NCBI RefSeq assembly: GCF_014640675.1
Contig: NZ_BMHK01000024.1
Coordinates: 1 to 51,746 of the forward strand
From: Novosphingobium endophyticum
Lineage (GTDB): Bacteria > Pseudomonadota > Alphaproteobacteria > Sphingomonadales > Sphingomonadaceae
Direction of reading: 5' to 3'
Length of the DNA stretch: 51,746 bases
This document shows, one piece after another, positions 26,016 to 34,131 of this stretch. The position numbers and the translations under genes were made by a program. The notes under the pieces are model-generated. The model had not been told where the DNA came from and made no database searches. It worked only from the letters and a program-made list of their open reading frames with translations. Every line of letters starts with the position of its first letter. The stretch's first letter is position 1.

Positions 26016-26618
26016 CTATCGAGCGGTCTCCGGCCTCTCGACACGGTCCTCGATGAGCGGCGCGATTACCAGCCGATGCAGGATAGTGGCTATCTGCTCG
26101 GGGCTATATTCCCGATCCTGCGACAGCCACCAGGCGAGAATGTCGATGGTCGATCCGGTGCCGTGCACGACGGCGAGATCCGATGGCAACCAGTCGCGCG
26201 TGTTCTGCTCCTTCTCGGCAACCCCCTGAGCCTGACGGATGAATTCGCGCCGCACGATGCTGGCGGCGCCTCCGGCAAGCAGGGCGGACCAGAGGCCGGC
26301 GTGTTCCCCGACATACCTGCACAGCGCCAGGGTCGATCTATAGCTGTCCGTGTCGTGCAGGATGGGCAAGGTCATGGCGAGCAGGCCCGAGATTTCCTCG
26401 GCCGCGACGTCGGCCAGAAGCGCTTCCTTGGTCGGATAGTGCCGGAAGAAGGTCGCGTATCCGGTCCGCGCGCGCGCCGTGATCTCGCGGATCGTCAGCT
26501 GATCGAAGGGCTGTTCCTCAAGCAGTGCCAGCAGCGCGGCGTTGAGCGCATTGCGCGAACGAACCTGCCGCGCGTCCGTGGGCGCGTCTCTTTTCAATCC
26601 GGTGAGGCTGCCAGTCAT
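26016..26618 (-). CDS. TetR/AcrR-family transcriptional regulator
   Basis: This 200-residue repressor-type regulator has an N-terminal helix-turn-helix, LTIREITARARTGYATFFRHYPTKEALL (partly shown, about residues 40-70). A helical ligand-binding domain without a recognisable family follows. The ATG at 26618 directly precedes the conserved start; an upstream in-frame extension overlaps a palindromic operator. That operator, 12 bp before the start, suggests the protein represses its own gene. It is followed by the MobA-like and OYE genes on the same strand, which are the most likely targets. Confidence 0.88.
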   Translation of the reverse strand: MTGSLTGLKRDAPTDARQVRSRNALNAALLALLEEQPFDQLTIREITARARTGYATFFRHYPTKEALLADVAAEEISGLLAMTLPILHDTDSYRSTLALCRYVGEHAGLWSALLAGGAASIVRREFIRQAQGVAEKEQNTRDWLPSDLAVVHGTGSTIDILAWWLSQDREYSPEQIATILHRLVIAPLIEDRVERPETAR

Positions 26619-26630
26619 GGCGATTGCGTA

Positions 26631-26650
26631 ACACCCCGTGACAGGGGTGT
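26631..26650. promoter_or_regulatory. Palindromic operator candidate at the tetR promoter
   Basis: ACACCCC (26631-26637), GTGACA, GGGGTGT (26644-26650) is a perfect 7-bp inverted repeat with a 6-bp spacer. It ends 12 bp upstream of the TetR start codon, where an autoregulatory TetR operator is expected. Because the L,D-transpeptidase gene ends 42 bp further upstream on the same strand, the same hairpin could serve as its terminator, but no T-run follows. Confidence 0.6.
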
Positions 26651-26691
26651 CTAACCCGGTTCGACACGCAGCCATGCATGTCGGTAGGAAA

Positions 26692-27333
26692 TCAGCTTTC
26701 CCCGATGCGGTCCGCGAACAGCAGGCGCCCGCCGGAGAGGTGCCAGAGCGCCTCGTTGAAGTCGGAATTGCTCATCGCAAAGCAGCCCTCGCTGCGACCC
26801 AGCTTGCCCCACTTGTCGATCATGGACCGGTCGACGTACCAGGCCGGATGCATGACGATGGCCCGTTCGAGCGCCAGCGAATTGTCTTCGTCCAGGCCCT
26901 TGAGGCGAATCGAAGTGCCGTACTTGCCACGGTACCATTCGCAGGTCAGGAAAGCCCCGCGCGACGTCGCTTCCGATCCAGGGGTGTTCGAGAACCTCTG
27001 CAGCCAGCCGCTGTGCTGCGGATCGGAACCCCTGCCGTGCGCCAGCAGGAACGAACGCACGGTGCCCGCCTCGATATTGGCGAAATGCATACGCGGCTTC
27101 CACGAAGGTTGCGCGAAGTCCGCAATACCGATCAGATCGGTGCGCCACAGCTTGTTGCCCACCCGGCTTGCTTCGCGAGCGGCAACGTCAAGAACGCGCT
27201 TCTCGTAAGGTGTGAGGGCGGAGGCGGTCGGCTCGGCCGCCAGGAGTCGCGAAGGAAGTGCCAGACCGGCGCCTGCCGCCATGGCCCCCTTCAAAACAGT
27301 CCGCCGATTTAACGTGCTACCCATGACATCCAT
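26692..27333 (-). CDS. Murein L,D-transpeptidase catalytic domain (YkuD_2-like) protein, Tat signal
   Basis: This 213-residue exported protein has a twin-arginine-like signal (NRRTVLKGAMAAGAGLALP) and a mature domain of the YkuD_2 type. The conserved elements are AHGRGSDPQHSG, FSNTPGSEATSRGAFLTCE, LKGLDEDNSLALERAIVMHPAWYV (partly shown) and the catalytic GRSEGCFAM, in which Cys is the transpeptidase nucleophile. It probably cross-links or trims peptidoglycan peptides in the periplasm. The ATG at 27333 has GGATAGG upstream; 27324 is an alternative. It lies 87 bp after phaZ on the same strand. Confidence 0.85.
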   Translation of the reverse strand: MDVMGSTLNRRTVLKGAMAAGAGLALPSRLLAAEPTASALTPYEKRVLDVAAREASRVGNKLWRTDLIGIADFAQPSWKPRMHFANIEAGTVRSFLLAHGRGSDPQHSGWLQRFSNTPGSEATSRGAFLTCEWYRGKYGTSIRLKGLDEDNSLALERAIVMHPAWYVDRSMIDKWGKLGRSEGCFAMSNSDFNEALWHLSGGRLLFADRIGES

Positions 27334-27420
27334 GGTAGCCTATCCGCGTGAATTTTTCCACCCGCATGAACCCGGTGACAGCCCGATCCGATCGCATCCC
27401 GGCAGGAACGGAGCCTCGGA

Positions 27421-28665
27421 TCAGGCGACCACCTTGAGCGAGGTCCTGCCGTGCTGCCTGATCCAGCTCTCCACTGCCGGCGCGATGCGCGTGCGCCACT
27501 TGCTGCCATTGAAGATCCCGTAATGGCCGACTCCTTCGGCCAGGTAATACTTCTTGCTTTCGTCCGGCAGGTGCGTGGCCAGATGCAGCGCGGCCCTGGT
27601 CTGGCCAATCCCCGATATGTCGTCCTTCTCGCCCTCGATCGCCAAGAGCGCGGTATCGCGAATGGCGGCGGGATCGATTCGCTCGCCGCGATGGACGAAC
27701 TCGCCCTTGGGAAGCGAGTGCTTCTGGAACACATGCTCGACCGTCTGAAGATAGAAGTCGGCGGTCATGTCGCAGACGGAACGGTATTCGTCGTAGAACG
27801 CCTTGGTGGCCGCCGCGCTTTCGCCGTCGCCTTCGACGAGGTGTTTGAACAAGTCAAAATGGCTGATCATGTGGCTGCCCAGGTTCATCGCCATGAAGCC
27901 GGCCAGTTGCAGGAAACCGGGATAGACCCGGCGTCCGGCGCCCGGATAGGTCAACGGGACAGTGGCGATGACGTTGTGCTCGAACCAGGAAAGCGGCTGC
28001 TGCATGGCCACGTCGTTGACGCTGGTGGGCGCCTCGCGCGTGTCGATCGGCCCGCCCATCATGGTCAGCGTCGCCGGGCGGCAGGGGTGCGCGTGCTTGC
28101 CCATCACCGCAGCGGCGGCAAAGGCCGGGACGGAAGGCTGGCAAACCGCCAGCACATGCGTGCCCGGGCCGATGCAATCGAGGAAGTCGATCAGATAGTC
28201 GATATAGTCGTCGAGATCGAAGCGGCCTGCGGAAGAAGGAACCATCTTCGCGTCGGCCCAGTCGGTGACATAGACCTCGCAGGACTGGAGCATGCGCTCG
28301 GCCGTGCCGCGCAGGAGCGTGGCGTAGTGACCACTCATCGGCGCGACGATCAGCAGCTTCGGCGCATTCTTGGGCAGGCCCTTGTGATCGAAGCGCAGCA
28401 GGTTGCCGAAGGGGCGATGACGCACGATCGCCTCGACCACGCCATGGGTCGATCCGTCGACGGTGACCTCTTCGATCCCGAATTCCGGCTTGCCGCGCGG
28501 CGCGGCGGCATGGGCGAAGACGTCAAGTGCCGATGCCATGACCGGGCCGAAGCCGAAATAGCCAACCGGAAGTGCCGGGTTGGTGAGGATTTCCGCGCCG
28601 ACGGAAGCCCAGGCAGCCGCGTTACCGAGCATTGTGCGCTGCAGTTCATATGCGTTGTAAAGCAA
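27421..28665 (-). CDS. phaZ: Intracellular polyhydroxyalkanoate depolymerase
   Basis: PhaZ hydrolyses stored polyhydroxybutyrate inside the cell to release 3-hydroxybutyrate. This 414-residue protein has the intracellular PhaZ pattern. The start is MLYNAYELQR, then VAPMSGHYATLLRGT. The nucleophile elbow VLAVCQPSVP uses cysteine (Cys 175) instead of serine, as in Cupriavidus PhaZ1. TMMGGPIDTR, an acidic strand in LLAIEGEKDDISG, and the histidine in AEGVGHYGIFNG complete the picture. It lacks a signal peptide, consistent with granule-associated action. No phaC synthase or phasin gene is adjacent. It is divergent from the ABC transporter across 255 bp. Confidence 0.95.
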   Translation of the reverse strand: MLYNAYELQRTMLGNAAAWASVGAEILTNPALPVGYFGFGPVMASALDVFAHAAAPRGKPEFGIEEVTVDGSTHGVVEAIVRHRPFGNLLRFDHKGLPKNAPKLLIVAPMSGHYATLLRGTAERMLQSCEVYVTDWADAKMVPSSAGRFDLDDYIDYLIDFLDCIGPGTHVLAVCQPSVPAFAAAAVMGKHAHPCRPATLTMMGGPIDTREAPTSVNDVAMQQPLSWFEHNVIATVPLTYPGAGRRVYPGFLQLAGFMAMNLGSHMISHFDLFKHLVEGDGESAAATKAFYDEYRSVCDMTADFYLQTVEHVFQKHSLPKGEFVHRGERIDPAAIRDTALLAIEGEKDDISGIGQTRAALHLATHLPDESKKYYLAEGVGHYGIFNGSKWRTRIAPAVESWIRQHGRTSLKVVA

Positions 28666-28804
28666 GCTTCAACTCCTGGCCGACCCAGCCGCTATCGTTA
28701 TGATTAAGATCAATGTGCGCCCAAAATTCTGATTGTGCAATGCGGCATTACCGGGCTCGTGCATCTCGATGGCGCCATTTACCTGTTTGCGGCTCAAGAG
28801 AATG

Positions 28805-28871
28805 TTCGGGATGCGGCACCGGCCCATTCCTCCACCCGCCCCCGACCGCAGGACGGTGCCGCATTTCCGAA
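28805..28871. promoter_or_regulatory. Imperfect inverted repeat upstream of the ABC transporter gene
   Basis: TTCGGGATGCGGCACCG (28805-28821) is matched by CGGTGCCGCATTTCCGAA (28854-28871), with an unbroken 11-bp core (ATGCGGCACCG) and a 32-nt loop. It ends 49 bp before the ABC transporter start. It could be a leader-RNA hairpin, or a paired operator for a looping regulator. The rest of the 255-bp gap between phaZ and this gene shows no other clear site. Confidence 0.4.
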
Positions 28872-28920
28872 TGGTCTCTAAGCCTTTCCCTTGGCGCGCC
28901 GAGGCTGTAAGGGGCCGCGC

Positions 28921-30756
28921 ATGGACGCCAATCCGGGCCAGTACGAACAGTCGACAAGCGGAACCAGCGCGGCAGGCGGGACCGCGGCTCGTCGCCGAAG
29001 CCTCGGCCCCTTGCAAATGGTCTGGCGCGAGCTTTTCAATTATCCCGGACGCGTGATCGTCGCGGCATGCGCGCTCGTCGTCACGGCGACCTCGACACTC
29101 GCGATTCCCTTCGGTTTCCGGCAGATCATCGACCAGGGCTTTGCCCAGGGCGCCGACCCCGCGGTGATCCGCTGGTGGTTCCTGGCGCTGCTGGGCGTCG
29201 TCACCGTACTGTCCATCGCCACCGCCATCCGCTTCTACAGCGTGTCGTGGCTGGGTGAACGGGTCGTCGCCGACATTCGCCTGCGCGTCCAGAAGCATCT
29301 GCTGTCGCTGTCTCCCAGCTTCTTCGAGGAGAACAGCCCCAAGGAAATCGCGTCGCGCATGACGGCGGACACCGCGATCGTCGAACAGGTCGTGAGCACG
29401 ACGGTTTCGGTGGCCTTGCGCAACGCGATCATGGCGGTGGGCGGCGTGATATACCTCTTCGCCCTGGCGCCGACGCTGACGGCCGGCCTGGTCGTCGCGA
29501 TTCCGTTGGTGATCCTGCCGATCACGGCGTTCGGCCGCCGTCTGCGCGTGGTCTCGCGCTCCAGTCAGGACTGCGTTGCCGAAATCGGCGCGAAGACCAG
29601 TGAAGTGTTCGGCGCGCTGCGCGTGGTGCAGGCCTTCAATCAGGAAGATCGCGAGCTGGAACGCTTCGGAGGTGCGGTCGAACGCACTTTCGCGACCGGC
29701 AAGCGGCGCATCACCATCCGCGCGGTGATGACCGCGGTCATCATGTTCCTGATCTTCGGGTCGATCACCGTCATCATGTGGCGCGGGGCGATTGGCGTAG
29801 CCGAAGGCGCGATCACCGGCGGCACGATCGCCGCCTTCGTGGTGACCGCGGGCATCGTCGCCGGCGCTTTCGGTTCGCTGACAGAGGTCTATGGCGACCT
29901 CGTGCGCGGTGCGGGCGCCGCGAGCCGGCTGGCGGAACTTCTGGCCGAGCGTCCGGCGATCTCTCCGCCCGCGCGGCCGCAGGCCATGCCCTACCCGGCG
30001 CGCGGCAAGATCGCATTCGAGCGCGTGACGTTCCGCTACCCCTCACGGCCCGAAGTCGCGGCGCTGCACGACTTCAGCCTTACGGTCGAGCCAGGCGAGA
30101 CCGTCGCCATCGTCGGGCCTTCAGGGGCGGGCAAGTCGACGCTGTTCCAGCTCGCCGAGCGGTTCTACGACCCGCAGAGCGGCACGATCAAGATCGACGG
30201 CGTGCCGCTGACCTCCGCCGATCCCGCGGAGATTCGCCGGCGCATCGCCCTGGTGCCGCAGGAAGGCGTGCTGTTCGCCGCCAGCGCCCGCGACAACCTG
30301 CGCTACGGCAACTGGCAGGCGGACGACGAGGCGATTCGGGCGGCGGTGCGCGCCGCCAACGCGGAAGATTTCCTGAAAGACCTGCCGCAAGGGCTGGACA
30401 CCTTCCTGGGCGAGGATGGCGGACGCCTCTCCGGCGGCCAGCGCCAGCGCATCGCGATTGCCCGCGCGCTGCTGCGGGACGCGCCGATCCTTCTGCTCGA
30501 CGAGGCGACGAGCGCGCTCGACGCCGAAAGCGAGCGGCTCGTGCAGGACGCGCTGAACCGGCTGATGCAAGGCCGCACCACGCTCGTGATCGCACACCGG
30601 CTGGCCACGGTGCGCGAGGCGGACCGCATCATCGTCATGGATGGCGGCCGGATCGTCGAGCAGGGGACGCATGAAACGCTGGCGGGGGCGGGCGGTCTCT
30701 ACGCCCGGCTGGCCGCGCTTCAATTCGACAGCGCGCAGGCCTTGCCGGTCGACTGA
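28921..30756 (+). CDS. ABC exporter, fused membrane and ATPase domains
   Basis: This 611-residue half-transporter of the ABCB/MsbA type would act as a homodimer. Six membrane helices occupy about residues 40-330 (for example VIVAACALVVTATSTLAIPFG). The ATPase domain follows with Walker A GPSGAGKST (about residue 400), the Q-loop VPQEG, the signature LSGGQRQRIAIARALL, Walker B ILLLDEATSALD, and the switch histidine in VIAHRLATV. It probably exports a lipid, peptide or drug. MsbA itself is one possibility, but nothing in the neighbourhood points to lipid A. The ATG at 28921 has AAGGGG 7 bases upstream. Confidence 0.92.
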   Translation: MDANPGQYEQSTSGTSAAGGTAARRRSLGPLQMVWRELFNYPGRVIVAACALVVTATSTLAIPFGFRQIIDQGFAQGADPAVIRWWFLALLGVVTVLSIATAIRFYSVSWLGERVVADIRLRVQKHLLSLSPSFFEENSPKEIASRMTADTAIVEQVVSTTVSVALRNAIMAVGGVIYLFALAPTLTAGLVVAIPLVILPITAFGRRLRVVSRSSQDCVAEIGAKTSEVFGALRVVQAFNQEDRELERFGGAVERTFATGKRRITIRAVMTAVIMFLIFGSITVIMWRGAIGVAEGAITGGTIAAFVVTAGIVAGAFGSLTEVYGDLVRGAGAASRLAELLAERPAISPPARPQAMPYPARGKIAFERVTFRYPSRPEVAALHDFSLTVEPGETVAIVGPSGAGKSTLFQLAERFYDPQSGTIKIDGVPLTSADPAEIRRRIALVPQEGVLFAASARDNLRYGNWQADDEAIRAAVRAANAEDFLKDLPQGLDTFLGEDGGRLSGGQRQRIAIARALLRDAPILLLDEATSALDAESERLVQDALNRLMQGRTTLVIAHRLATVREADRIIVMDGGRIVEQGTHETLAGAGGLYARLAALQFDSAQALPVD

Positions 30757-30779
30757 AAACGCGAATTGGGACTGGCATT

Positions 30780-30804
30780 GCGCAACAAGGTAATTATGTT
30801 GCGC
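30780..30804. promoter_or_regulatory. Palindromic site upstream of the M13 peptidase gene
   Basis: GCGCAAC (30780-30786), an AT-rich 11-bp spacer and GTTGCGC (30798-30804) form a perfect inverted repeat 62 bp before the M13 peptidase start. Size and symmetry fit a dimeric regulator operator. It could also be a weak hairpin after the ABC gene, whose stop is 24 bp upstream. Confidence 0.35.
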
Positions 30805-30866
30805 TTCATTGGTGGGTCGGTGGGACCCCCGCCCAGTCCGTGTCGACCAATCCAAAAGGGTAGACC

Positions 30867-32993
30867 ATGCCTCGATTTTCCGGAAAGGCGCTGATCTCGA
30901 GCGCCGCGATTTCCGCATTCGTTTTCTCGCTTTCCACTTCCGCGGCCTTTGCCGCCGACGATCCGACGACCGCCTCCTGGGGCGATTTCGGTGTCCAGAC
31001 CCAATGGATGGAACCTGATGTCAAGCCCGGCGATGACTTCGACTCGTTCGTCAACGGCAAGTGGGTGGCGTCCGTCGAGCTGCCCGCCGACCGCACCCGC
31101 TGGGGCTCGTTCGACGAACTGCGCGAGCTTTCCGAAAAGCGCATGCATGGCATCATGGAAAGCCTGCTCGCCTCCAGGCCGGCGCCGGGTACCGACGCGG
31201 CGCGCGTCGCCGCCGCCTATTCCGCGTTCATGGATACCGATGCGATCAACGCGGCGGGCCTCGCCCCGGCACGGCCCTATCTCGACCGGATCTTCGCCGC
31301 CAGAACGCCTGAAGACCTGGCCAGGCTCTTTGCCTCGCCGGGCTATGCCTCGCCGATCGGCGTCTATGTCGATGCCGACGCCAAGCAGAGCGACATCTAC
31401 GCACTCCACGCCTCGGTCGCCGGCCTGGGGCTGCCCGACCGCGATTACTACCTGAAGCAGGACGAGCGCTCGAAGGAGATCCGCGCCAAATATGCCGATT
31501 ACCTGACCTTCCTGCTCGGCAAGGCGGGGTATGCCGATCCGGGCTCGGCGGCGAAGGCCGTGCTGTCGCTCGAGACCGCAATTGCCCAGGCCGACTGGGA
31601 CCGCGCCGCCGCGCGCAACCGCGATCTCACCTACAACAAGCTGTCGATGGCGGATATCGAGGCGTTCGGGTCCGAGGGGCTGGTCAAGACCTTCATGGAC
31701 ACCTTGGGCGCCGGCGATGCGGCTTACGTCATCGCCGCCGAGATTCCTCCCACGGACGCGGAGCTGAAGGACGCGAAGTTCGATGCGGCTCAGGCCGAAG
31801 CGCGGTTCGGCGGCGGCCTGCCGGCCGCGATCAAGCTTGTCGACACCGCGCCGGTCGCTGTCTGGCAGGCCTGGCTCGCGGCCCATTTCCTGCGCGGCCA
31901 CGCCTCGGTCCTGCCCAGCGACATCGACGATGCGACCTTCGCGTTCTACGGCAAGACGCTGACCGGCCAGCCCGAACAGCGCCCTCGCTGGAAGCGCGGC
32001 ATCAGCGCGGTTGAAGGCATGGCCGGCGAACTGATCGGCAAGATCTACGCCGAGAAGTACTATCCGCCCGAGAACAAGGTGGCGATGGAGGATCTCGTTG
32101 CCAACTTGCGCAAGGCCATGGCGCTGAACCTTCAGGATCTGCCGTGGATGGGGCCGGAAACGCGCGAGGCGGCGGAGGCCAAGCTGGCCGCCTTCACGCC
32201 CAAGATCGGCGCGCCCGACACGTTCAAGGAATACGAGGGCCTGACGTTCAAGGCCGACGACGCGCTCGGCAACATGATGGCCGCCGGCAAATGGCACAAC
32301 GATTTCGAAATGAACCGCATCGGCAAGGCGGTCGACCGCGCCGAGTGGTTCATGCTGCCCGAGACGGTCAACGCCTACTATAATCCGTCGTTCAACGAGA
32401 TCGTCTTTCCGGCCGCGATCCTGCAGCCGCCATTCTTCAACCTCTCGGCGGACCCGGCGGTGAACTATGGCGCGATCGGCGGCGTAATCGGCCACGAAAT
32501 GGGGCACGGTTTCGACGATCAGGGCGCCAAGGCCGACGGTGACGGCAACCTGCGCAACTGGTGGACGGCCGAGGACAAGGCCAATTTTCAGAAGCTGCAG
32601 GACAAGCTCGAAGCGCAGTACAATGCCTTCTGCCCCTTCGACGATGGCAAGACCTGCGTGAACGGCAAACTTACCATGGGCGAGAACATCGGCGACCTTG
32701 GCGGGCTCAGTCTCGCCTACCGGGCCTACAAGCTCTCGCTGAACGGCAAGGAAGCACCCGTGATCGATGGCTATACCGGCGATCAGCGCTTTTTCATGGC
32801 CTGGGCGCAGGTCTGGCGCAGCAAGATGCGCGAGGCTCAGGCGCGCCAGTTCCTGGTGACCGACCCGCACTCGCCGCCGCACTACCGCGTCAATGGCATC
32901 GTCCGGAACTTCGACGAATGGTACAAGGCGTTCGGCGTAAAGCCCGGCGACAAGCTGTACCTGCCGCCCGAGCAGCGGGTGCGAATCTGGTAG
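30867..32993 (+). CDS. M13-family zinc metallopeptidase (neprilysin-like)
   Basis: This 708-residue exported endopeptidase has a signal peptide (residues 1 to about 29, ending TSAAFA-ADD). The large helical M13_N domain begins with PDVKPGDDFDSFVNGKW. The catalytic M13 domain shows NAYYNPSFNEIVFPAAILQP, the zinc motif GHEMGHGFDD (HExxH at about 543-547) and the third zinc ligand plus Asp in MGENIGDLGG. Length and domain order match bacterial oligopeptidases of this family, which degrade short peptides in the periplasm or outside the cell. It is the only gene between the ABC exporter and the DUF3703 gene and has a good binding site (AAAAGGG). Confidence 0.95.
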   Translation: MPRFSGKALISSAAISAFVFSLSTSAAFAADDPTTASWGDFGVQTQWMEPDVKPGDDFDSFVNGKWVASVELPADRTRWGSFDELRELSEKRMHGIMESLLASRPAPGTDAARVAAAYSAFMDTDAINAAGLAPARPYLDRIFAARTPEDLARLFASPGYASPIGVYVDADAKQSDIYALHASVAGLGLPDRDYYLKQDERSKEIRAKYADYLTFLLGKAGYADPGSAAKAVLSLETAIAQADWDRAAARNRDLTYNKLSMADIEAFGSEGLVKTFMDTLGAGDAAYVIAAEIPPTDAELKDAKFDAAQAEARFGGGLPAAIKLVDTAPVAVWQAWLAAHFLRGHASVLPSDIDDATFAFYGKTLTGQPEQRPRWKRGISAVEGMAGELIGKIYAEKYYPPENKVAMEDLVANLRKAMALNLQDLPWMGPETREAAEAKLAAFTPKIGAPDTFKEYEGLTFKADDALGNMMAAGKWHNDFEMNRIGKAVDRAEWFMLPETVNAYYNPSFNEIVFPAAILQPPFFNLSADPAVNYGAIGGVIGHEMGHGFDDQGAKADGDGNLRNWWTAEDKANFQKLQDKLEAQYNAFCPFDDGKTCVNGKLTMGENIGDLGGLSLAYRAYKLSLNGKEAPVIDGYTGDQRFFMAWAQVWRSKMREAQARQFLVTDPHSPPHYRVNGIVRNFDEWYKAFGVKPGDKLYLPPEQRVRIW

Positions 32994-33064
32994 GCCCGGC
33001 CGAGTGCGGCCCGAACGGCAGGCGCGGGGCGAACTCGCGTCGGCACACATGAGGGCGTGAAGCG

Positions 33065-33412
33065 ATGAAGGTGGCGCGTTCCGAGAGACAGGCCTTCGTG
33101 CGCGGCGAGTATGCCGCATATCGCGAGGCGCGCGATGCGGGCGACCTTTCCCAAGCCTGGCGCCACCTTGAACGTGCGCATATCATCGCCCAGCCGCTGC
33201 TGCCGGAACACCTGCGAACGCATGGGATGATGTTGACGCAGGCCCTGCGCGAGCGTGACGCGGCAGAGGCCGCCGGTCAGTTGCTCCGTCTCCTGCTGGT
33301 CATTCCCGGCAACGTGACCGGGCGATTGCCCGCCGGAAACAGCGGACGTGCCAGGATCAGCGCATTCCGGCCCATGCCCGTCCCCGCGGACCTTGAGCGT
33401 TTCATGGAATGA
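33065..33412 (+). CDS. DUF3703-family protein
   Basis: This is a 115-residue soluble protein. Its central pattern, AGDLSQAWRHLERAHIIAQP, then HLRTHGMML, RLPAGNSGRARISAFRPMPVP and DLERFM, matches the DUF3703 family, which has no established function. The first half is helical and TPR-like. The short Pro-rich C-terminal segment is the most conserved part of the family. It starts 71 bp after the M13 peptidase gene on the same strand, but whether they are cotranscribed is unclear. Confidence 0.8.
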   Translation: MKVARSERQAFVRGEYAAYREARDAGDLSQAWRHLERAHIIAQPLLPEHLRTHGMMLTQALRERDAAEAAGQLLRLLLVIPGNVTGRLPAGNSGRARISAFRPMPVPADLERFME

Positions 33413-33497
33413 CGCCGGTCACGGAATCTGCGCTGGGGAGCTGAGAAGGTCGTGCCGCAGGCTTGCATGGCGCGCTCGCTGGCGCCAATCAGCCTGA

Positions 33498-33950
33498 ATG
33501 CGCATTGCCCTTTTCGAACCGGAAATAGCTGGAAACGTCGGCGCCATTCTGAGGCTCGGTGCCTGTATGGGGGCGGCTGTGGACCTGATCGAGCCCATGG
33601 GGTTCGAGTGGGATGACCGAAGAGTACGCCGGGCCGCCATGGACTACATCGATCATGTCGCCATTGCGCGACATGCCGGGTTCGATGCGTTCAGGACCGC
33701 AGTCGGTTCGCGAAGGCTGGTGCTGTTCACCACAAAGAGCCGTCAATCGGCTTACGACTTTCGTTTCATGGCCGGCGATGTCCTGCTCTTCGGAAAGGAA
33801 AGCGCGGGCGTGCCCGCTGCGGTCGCAGAGGCCTGCCATGCCCAGGTGCGCATTCCGATGCGGGCGCAGGTCCGTTCGATGAATCTTGCCACATCAGCGG
33901 CGCTCGCGCTTGGCGAAGCCTTGCGCCAAACGGCGACTTTGCCGAGCTGA
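33498..33950 (+). CDS. trmL: tRNA (cytidine(34)-2'-O)-methyltransferase TrmL
   Basis: TrmL is a SPOUT-class methyltransferase that 2'-O-methylates the wobble base of two tRNA-Leu isoacceptors. The 150-residue protein has the N-terminal ALFEPEIAGNVGAILRLGAC and LIEPMGF, and the knot-forming, SAM-binding FGKESAGVP and IPMRAQVRSMNLATSAALAL. It has no extra TRAM or N-terminal RNA-binding domain, consistent with TrmL rather than SpoU/TrmH proteins. It starts 85 bp after the DUF3703 gene. Confidence 0.93.
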   Translation: MRIALFEPEIAGNVGAILRLGACMGAAVDLIEPMGFEWDDRRVRRAAMDYIDHVAIARHAGFDAFRTAVGSRRLVLFTTKSRQSAYDFRFMAGDVLLFGKESAGVPAAVAEACHAQVRIPMRAQVRSMNLATSAALALGEALRQTATLPS

Positions 33951-34031
33951 CCGGGCAGCGGCAGGTTGCCCAGCATGTGCGCGAATTCAGGCGCCGGGCT
34001 CCGCGACGTCATAAATCATCTCCGGGCAGCG

Positions 34032-34061
34032 CCGATACGAACCGATACAAACGAATACAAA
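34032..34061. repeat. Three tandem 10-bp repeats upstream of the GH39-like gene
   Basis: CCGATACGAA, CCGATACAAA and CGAATACAAA lie end to end, 70 bp before the glycosidase start. A period of 10 bp places the units on the same face of the helix, as in arrays of regulator half-sites. No regulator gene is adjacent. Confidence 0.5.
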
Positions 34062-34131
34062 GAAAGCAGACATACTCCAGAACTGCATGCTATGAGCACG
34101 ACGACAATTGATCGCTTGGAGGGGCCCTTAG

